Shown: positions 5,932 through 8,505 of the stretch, one piece after another | Position numbering within the stretch: the stretch's first letter is position 1 | Layout: the number at the start of each line of letters is the position of its first letter | Assembly: GCA_028691625.1 (NCBI GenBank) | Contig: JAQUYZ010000052.1 | Coordinates: 1 to 8,505, forward strand | Direction: 5' to 3' | From: Eubacteriales bacterium | GTDB taxonomy: Bacteria > Bacillota > Clostridia > Peptostreptococcales > Anaerovoracaceae | DNA length: 8,505 bases | Program-made: the position numbers and the translations under genes | The notes under the pieces: model-generated | What the model saw: the letters and a program-made list of their open reading frames with translations, nothing else | Told to the model about the DNA's origin: nothing | Database searches by the model: none

Positions 5932-7345
5932 ATAAATTCTCTTCTTTTCTCTGCAGCATTTCTTCCAGGCGTTCGATATAGATTTCGAAATTTGAGACGT
6001 TGGGAATTCGTTCCAGTCTGTTTTCTTCAGGGTAAAATACCTTCGTGATTCCGCCGGCGCCCAATGCGATGATGGTCTGGGCTTCCTCCATGATGCGGAT
6101 ATTGTAGATCCCGGCGGTGTCGCCCTTTGCATAACCTACATTCTCAAAATTCCCGGTCATCTGCTTCTGTCTGTATAAATAATACGGCTCATAGCCGGCA
6201 CAGTCGAGCATTTCCTTAGCCCGGGCCAGCATGGCTCGTACCCGTTTTCCCTGCTTGTAGTTAAATTCACTGTCGATTTCCTTAAGCCTCGAAGCCCGCT
6301 TTAAAGCCAGGGTATGAACAGTGATGTTTTCCGGTTCCAGTGCGAGTACCTGTTCCAAAGTATCGACAAAGTCCTCCACATCCTCTCCGGGCAAACCTGC
6401 GATCACATCGGTGTTGATCATAGGGATTCCCGCTGCCCTTGCAAGACGGAATGCTTCCACGATATCCTCCGGCCGGTGGGCCCGTCCGATCCGATCCAGC
6501 GTCTGTACCTTCATGGATTGGGGATTGATGCTGATGCGCTGTACGTTGTATTTTTTTATTGCTTCAAGCTTCCCGGCCGTAATGGTGTCCGGTCGCCCTG
6601 CCTCTACGGTGAATTCTCTCAGGTGACTGAGATCAAAGGCTTCCGTAACATGCTTCAGCAGCCCATCCAGCTGCCGTTCTGTCAAGGTTGTGGGTGTTCC
6701 TCCTCCGATATAGACGGATTCGGGATACCAGCCCTTTTGCTTCATCCTTTCAGATACATAGGAAATCTCACGGTGTAAGGCTTCCAAATAGGCTGCGATG
6801 TGTTCCGCCTTCCCTTGATTAGAGGGAAATGAGCAATAGACACATCTGGTCGGGCAGAATGGAATACCGATATAAAGACCGACTGCCTCCCTTGGACTGA
6901 TCTGCAGAAGTCTGCTCTGGTATGCGACGATATCCATAAGCAGCTGTGCTTTTTCCCTGGTCAGATAATACTCTTCGATCAGAAGCTTCCTGGCTTTCTC
7001 CGCCGAACCTTCTCTCTGCAGCAGCTCTCCGGCAAGCTTCACCGGTCTGACGCCGGTCAGTATGCCCCAGTCCGGCGTCTCACCGGTAATATGCTGCAGC
7101 TCTTTGTATAAAAACCGTTTGATTTGATTTTTAATTTCCTTTTCTTTTTTTCCGCTGTCAGTGGAGATTTCCGTAAACACCGGGACAAAAATTACATCGT
7201 CCCTGCCGTTCGTATTTTCAGAGTCGTCCGTTCCGATCTCTTCCTCCGATCCCATGAGCCGGTACTCATCGGATTTCAGGAACACTTTGAGCAGTTCATC
7301 AAATTCGTATTTATTTTTTGCCTGCGGGATATGGATATTAAACAA
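5930..7345 (-). CDS. hemZ: HemZ-type radical SAM protein (annotated as coproporphyrinogen III dehydrogenase)
   Basis: A radical S-adenosylmethionine protein of the HemN/HemW/HemZ group, 471 residues from the TTG at 7345 (478 if a TTG at 7366 is used). Numbering from 7345: an N-terminal HemZ-specific region of about 155 residues includes GILTGVRPVK at 94-103. Next come the [4Fe-4S] cluster motif CPTRCVYC (Cys164, 168, 171), the GGGTPT SAM-binding loop at 214-219, VEAGRPDTI at about 247-255, and a HemN-like C-terminal part. The fourth cysteine of true HemN (CxxxCxxCxC) is replaced by Phe, as in HemW, so coproporphyrinogen oxidase activity is doubtful. An acidic, low-complexity stretch at residues 33-50 looks like a local insertion. 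It overlaps the MBL gene by eight bases, and its TAA overlaps the hisS SD. The protein is cytoplasmic and probably oxygen-sensitive. The family call is secure; the biochemical role is not. Confidence 0.9.
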   Translation of the reverse strand: MFNIHIPQAKNKYEFDELLKVFLKSDEYRLMGSEEEIGTDDSENTNGRDDVIFVPVFTEISTDSGKKEKEIKNQIKRFLYKELQHITGETPDWGILTGVRPVKLAGELLQREGSAEKARKLLIEEYYLTREKAQLLMDIVAYQSRLLQISPREAVGLYIGIPFCPTRCVYCSFPSNQGKAEHIAAYLEALHREISYVSERMKQKGWYPESVYIGGGTPTTLTERQLDGLLKHVTEAFDLSHLREFTVEAGRPDTITAGKLEAIKKYNVQRISINPQSMKVQTLDRIGRAHRPEDIVEAFRLARAAGIPMINTDVIAGLPGEDVEDFVDTLEQVLALEPENITVHTLALKRASRLKEIDSEFNYKQGKRVRAMLARAKEMLDCAGYEPYYLYRQKQMTGNFENVGYAKGDTAGIYNIRIMEEAQTIIALGAGGITKVFYPEENRLERIPNVSNFEIYIERLEEMLQRKEENL

Positions 7346-7958
7346 AAGGATTGTTCTCCTTTTCAAAGCCGATGGTAGTAGTCCCCATATGTCCCGGCAG
7401 CACTTTGGTATCGTCCGGCAGAGTAAATAGTTTTTCTCTGATGGATTTTACGATGGCCTCATAGGATGAGCCCGGGAAATCGGTTCTTCCGATGGACTGT
7501 TCAAACAGGGTGTCTCCGCTGAAAACCACATCCTCGGTCACGATACACATCCCTCCGGGGGTATGGCCTGGGGTATGAAGAAATCTCAGTTCCATCGCAC
7601 CGACCTGCAGCGTTTCGCCCTCGGTTACAAATTGATCCGCTGCAAAGGTAACCGGATATCCGTATACCATGGTCGACATGTTCAGATCAGCGTTCTCCAG
7701 CAATTCCTTCTCATAAATGCAGGCAACCAGCTTTGCCTCTGGAAACTCCTTTCTCAGATCCGGCACACCACCAATATGGTCTCCGTGACCGTGGGTCAGA
7801 ATGATATATTCCAGGTCCAGGTCGTTGTTTTTAATAAAGTTTACCATATCAACATTATGTCCACCGGGGTCCACCATAAACGTTTTCTTTGTTGTTTCAT
7901 CTGCTGCAACATAACAGTTCACGGAGAGCGGACCGGTATAAAAGCGCTTTATCATCAT
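7338..7958 (-). CDS. MBL-fold metallo-hydrolase (glyoxalase II-like)
   Basis: A 206-residue single-domain metallo-beta-lactamase-fold hydrolase. The di-metal site is complete: THGHGDH gives His56, His58, Asp60 and His61; His132 lies in HTPGHTPGG, Asp149 in SGDTLF, and His190 in LPGHMG. These are the ligands of the glyoxalase II / YcbL-YqgX branch, which is short and lacks the C-terminal glutathione-binding helical domain of true GloB. The substrate is therefore unknown; a small thioester hydrolase is plausible by family only. No signal peptide is seen, so it is probably cytoplasmic. The start is ATG at 7958 (a second ATG follows at once), with a modest AGGA at 7966-7969. Its TAA lies inside the start of hemZ. 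The gene is regularly found between dtd and hemZ/hisS in Clostridia, so the context is translation, but a functional link is unproven. Confidence 0.9.
   Translation of the reverse strand: MMIKRFYTGPLSVNCYVAADETTKKTFMVDPGGHNVDMVNFIKNNDLDLEYIILTHGHGDHIGGVPDLRKEFPEAKLVACIYEKELLENADLNMSTMVYGYPVTFAADQFVTEGETLQVGAMELRFLHTPGHTPGGMCIVTEDVVFSGDTLFEQSIGRTDFPGSSYEAIVKSIREKLFTLPDDTKVLPGHMGTTTIGFEKENNPFV
7356..7361 (-). promoter_or_regulatory. Ribosome binding site deciding the hemZ start
   Basis: AAGGAG on the minus strand inside the last codons of the MBL hydrolase gene. It is ten bases before a TTG at 7345. It lies inside the reading frame if the upstream TTG at 7366 is used, and that upstream TTG has no SD of its own. 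This favours initiation at 7345. Confidence 0.55.
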
Positions 7959-8017
7959 TTTAATTTCCTGTTTCCTTTCTGCCTCGAACTCACCCTGCTT
8001 CGTTCACCGGGGAATCC

Positions 8018-8467
8018 CTAAAATACTTTCTTGCTGTCTATTAATATCGTTACAGGCCCGTCGTTGTGAATTCTAACCAGCATCTCAGCCTGAAATATTC
8101 CCTCTTCCACATGGAGTCCCTGCTCCCCGCATAAATCTACAAACCTTCGGTAAAGTGCATTGGCCTGCTCCGGTCTGGCAGCCTTGATAAAGCTGGGCCG
8201 TTTTCCCTTTCTGCAGTCCCCGAATAACGTGAATTGGGATACCGCCAGTATCTCCCCGTTGATATCCTTCACAGATAAATTCATTTTGCCTTCTCCATCT
8301 TCAAAGATGCGCAATCCGGCAATCTTTTCCGCCATATAAACCGCATCTGCTTCCTTGTCTTCCTCTTCAACTCCCAAAAGTACCACCAAACCCTTTTCAA
8401 TGGTTCCTGTGATTTTTCCTTCCACGGTCACATCGGATTTTATTACTCTTTGAACTACTGCACGCAT
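8018..8467 (-). CDS. dtd: D-aminoacyl-tRNA deacylase
   Basis: This 149-residue protein is the usual length for bacterial DTD (about 145-150). DTD hydrolyses D-aminoacyl-tRNA (and glycyl-tRNAAla) in the cytoplasm, freeing the tRNA and keeping D-amino acids out of translation. Visible family signatures are the N-terminal MRAVVQRV strand, the SQFTL motif at residues 77-81, and the Gly-cisPro motif in NDGPVT at 135-140, with Gly137-Pro138 forming the chirality-screening element of the dimer active site. The ATG start is fixed by a strong SD six bases upstream. It follows the probable relA end by 12 bases and precedes the metallo-hydrolase by 59 bases, the common Firmicute order. All key residues are present; nothing suggests truncation. 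Confidence 0.97.
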   Translation of the reverse strand: MRAVVQRVIKSDVTVEGKITGTIEKGLVVLLGVEEEDKEADAVYMAEKIAGLRIFEDGEGKMNLSVKDINGEILAVSQFTLFGDCRKGKRPSFIKAARPEQANALYRRFVDLCGEQGLHVEEGIFQAEMLVRIHNDGPVTILIDSKKVF

Positions 8468-8473
8468 TCAAAT

Positions 8474-8479
8474 CTCCTT
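8474..8479 (-). promoter_or_regulatory. Ribosome binding site of dtd
   Basis: AAGGAG on the minus strand, six bases before the dtd ATG. It immediately follows the TAG stop of the upstream reading frame, so a ribosome finishing relA would sit on the dtd initiation region. This suggests translational coupling. Confidence 0.8.
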
Positions 8480-8505
8480 CTATATGATTGTCCGATACAC
8501 ATCTA
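8480..8505 (-). CDS. relA: C-terminal end of probable RelA/SpoT (p)ppGpp synthetase/hydrolase (partial)
   Basis: Only the last seven codons and a TAG stop (8480-8482) lie in the window; they read D-V-Y-R-T-I-I. This resembles the end of the C-terminal ACT domain of long RelA/SpoT proteins, which typically finish with a valine-aspartate-valine-aromatic/arginine pattern. Established gene order also fits: in many Firmicutes relA lies directly upstream of dtd, with hisS and aspS following. The stop is 12 bases before the dtd start and directly abuts the dtd Shine-Dalgarno. The call is an inference from seven residues plus synteny; another gene ending here by chance cannot be excluded. Confidence 0.5.

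Noticed and set aside
1..8505. Mobile elements, CRISPR arrays, tRNA or rRNA genes, defence or secretion systems
   Set aside because: No transposase or integrase, no spaced direct repeats, no cloverleaf-like gap sequence, and no gene-free space large enough; the window is fully explained by housekeeping genes.

Overview
The window is a densely packed stretch of a low-to-mid GC Firmicute chromosome, most likely an anaerobic member of the Clostridia. Every supportable gene lies on the minus strand, so the operon reads from high to low coordinates. The assignment rests on gene order, strong purine-rich Shine-Dalgarno (SD) sequences, a HemZ-type radical SAM protein, and a cysteine-rich HisRS insertion. 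Genus cannot be decided; an Anaerovoracaceae-like lineage is only a guess.

In order of transcription: the last seven codons of a probable relA/spoT gene (about 8505-8480), dtd (D-aminoacyl-tRNA deacylase), a metallo-beta-lactamase-fold hydrolase, hemZ (radical SAM), hisS, aspS, nadD, yqeK (HD-domain phosphohydrolase), rsfS, and the first 383 codons of leuS, which runs off the window at position 1. Gaps are 11-86 bases or are replaced by 8-base overlaps. No terminator, T-box, tRNA, repeat array or mobile element was found, and no gene-free stretch exceeds 100 bases.

The layout looks like two conserved Firmicute blocks joined end to end: relA-dtd-MBL-hemZ-hisS-aspS, and nadD-yqeK-rsfS-leuS. 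The second block is usually preceded by obg/yhbY, which are absent here. The shared theme is translation and its stress control: charging of His, Asp and Leu tRNAs, removal of D-amino acids from tRNA, ribosome silencing, (p)ppGpp and Ap4A turnover, and NAD synthesis. At several junctions the upstream stop codon overlaps or directly abuts the next SD, which suggests translational coupling.

This is mostly ordinary housekeeping DNA. I did not find a new biological system. The points most worth a second look are the HemZ protein, which lacks the fourth motif cysteine of true coproporphyrinogen dehydrogenases and sits in a translation operon, the joined gene blocks, the hemZ start site, and the small relA remnant at the edge.
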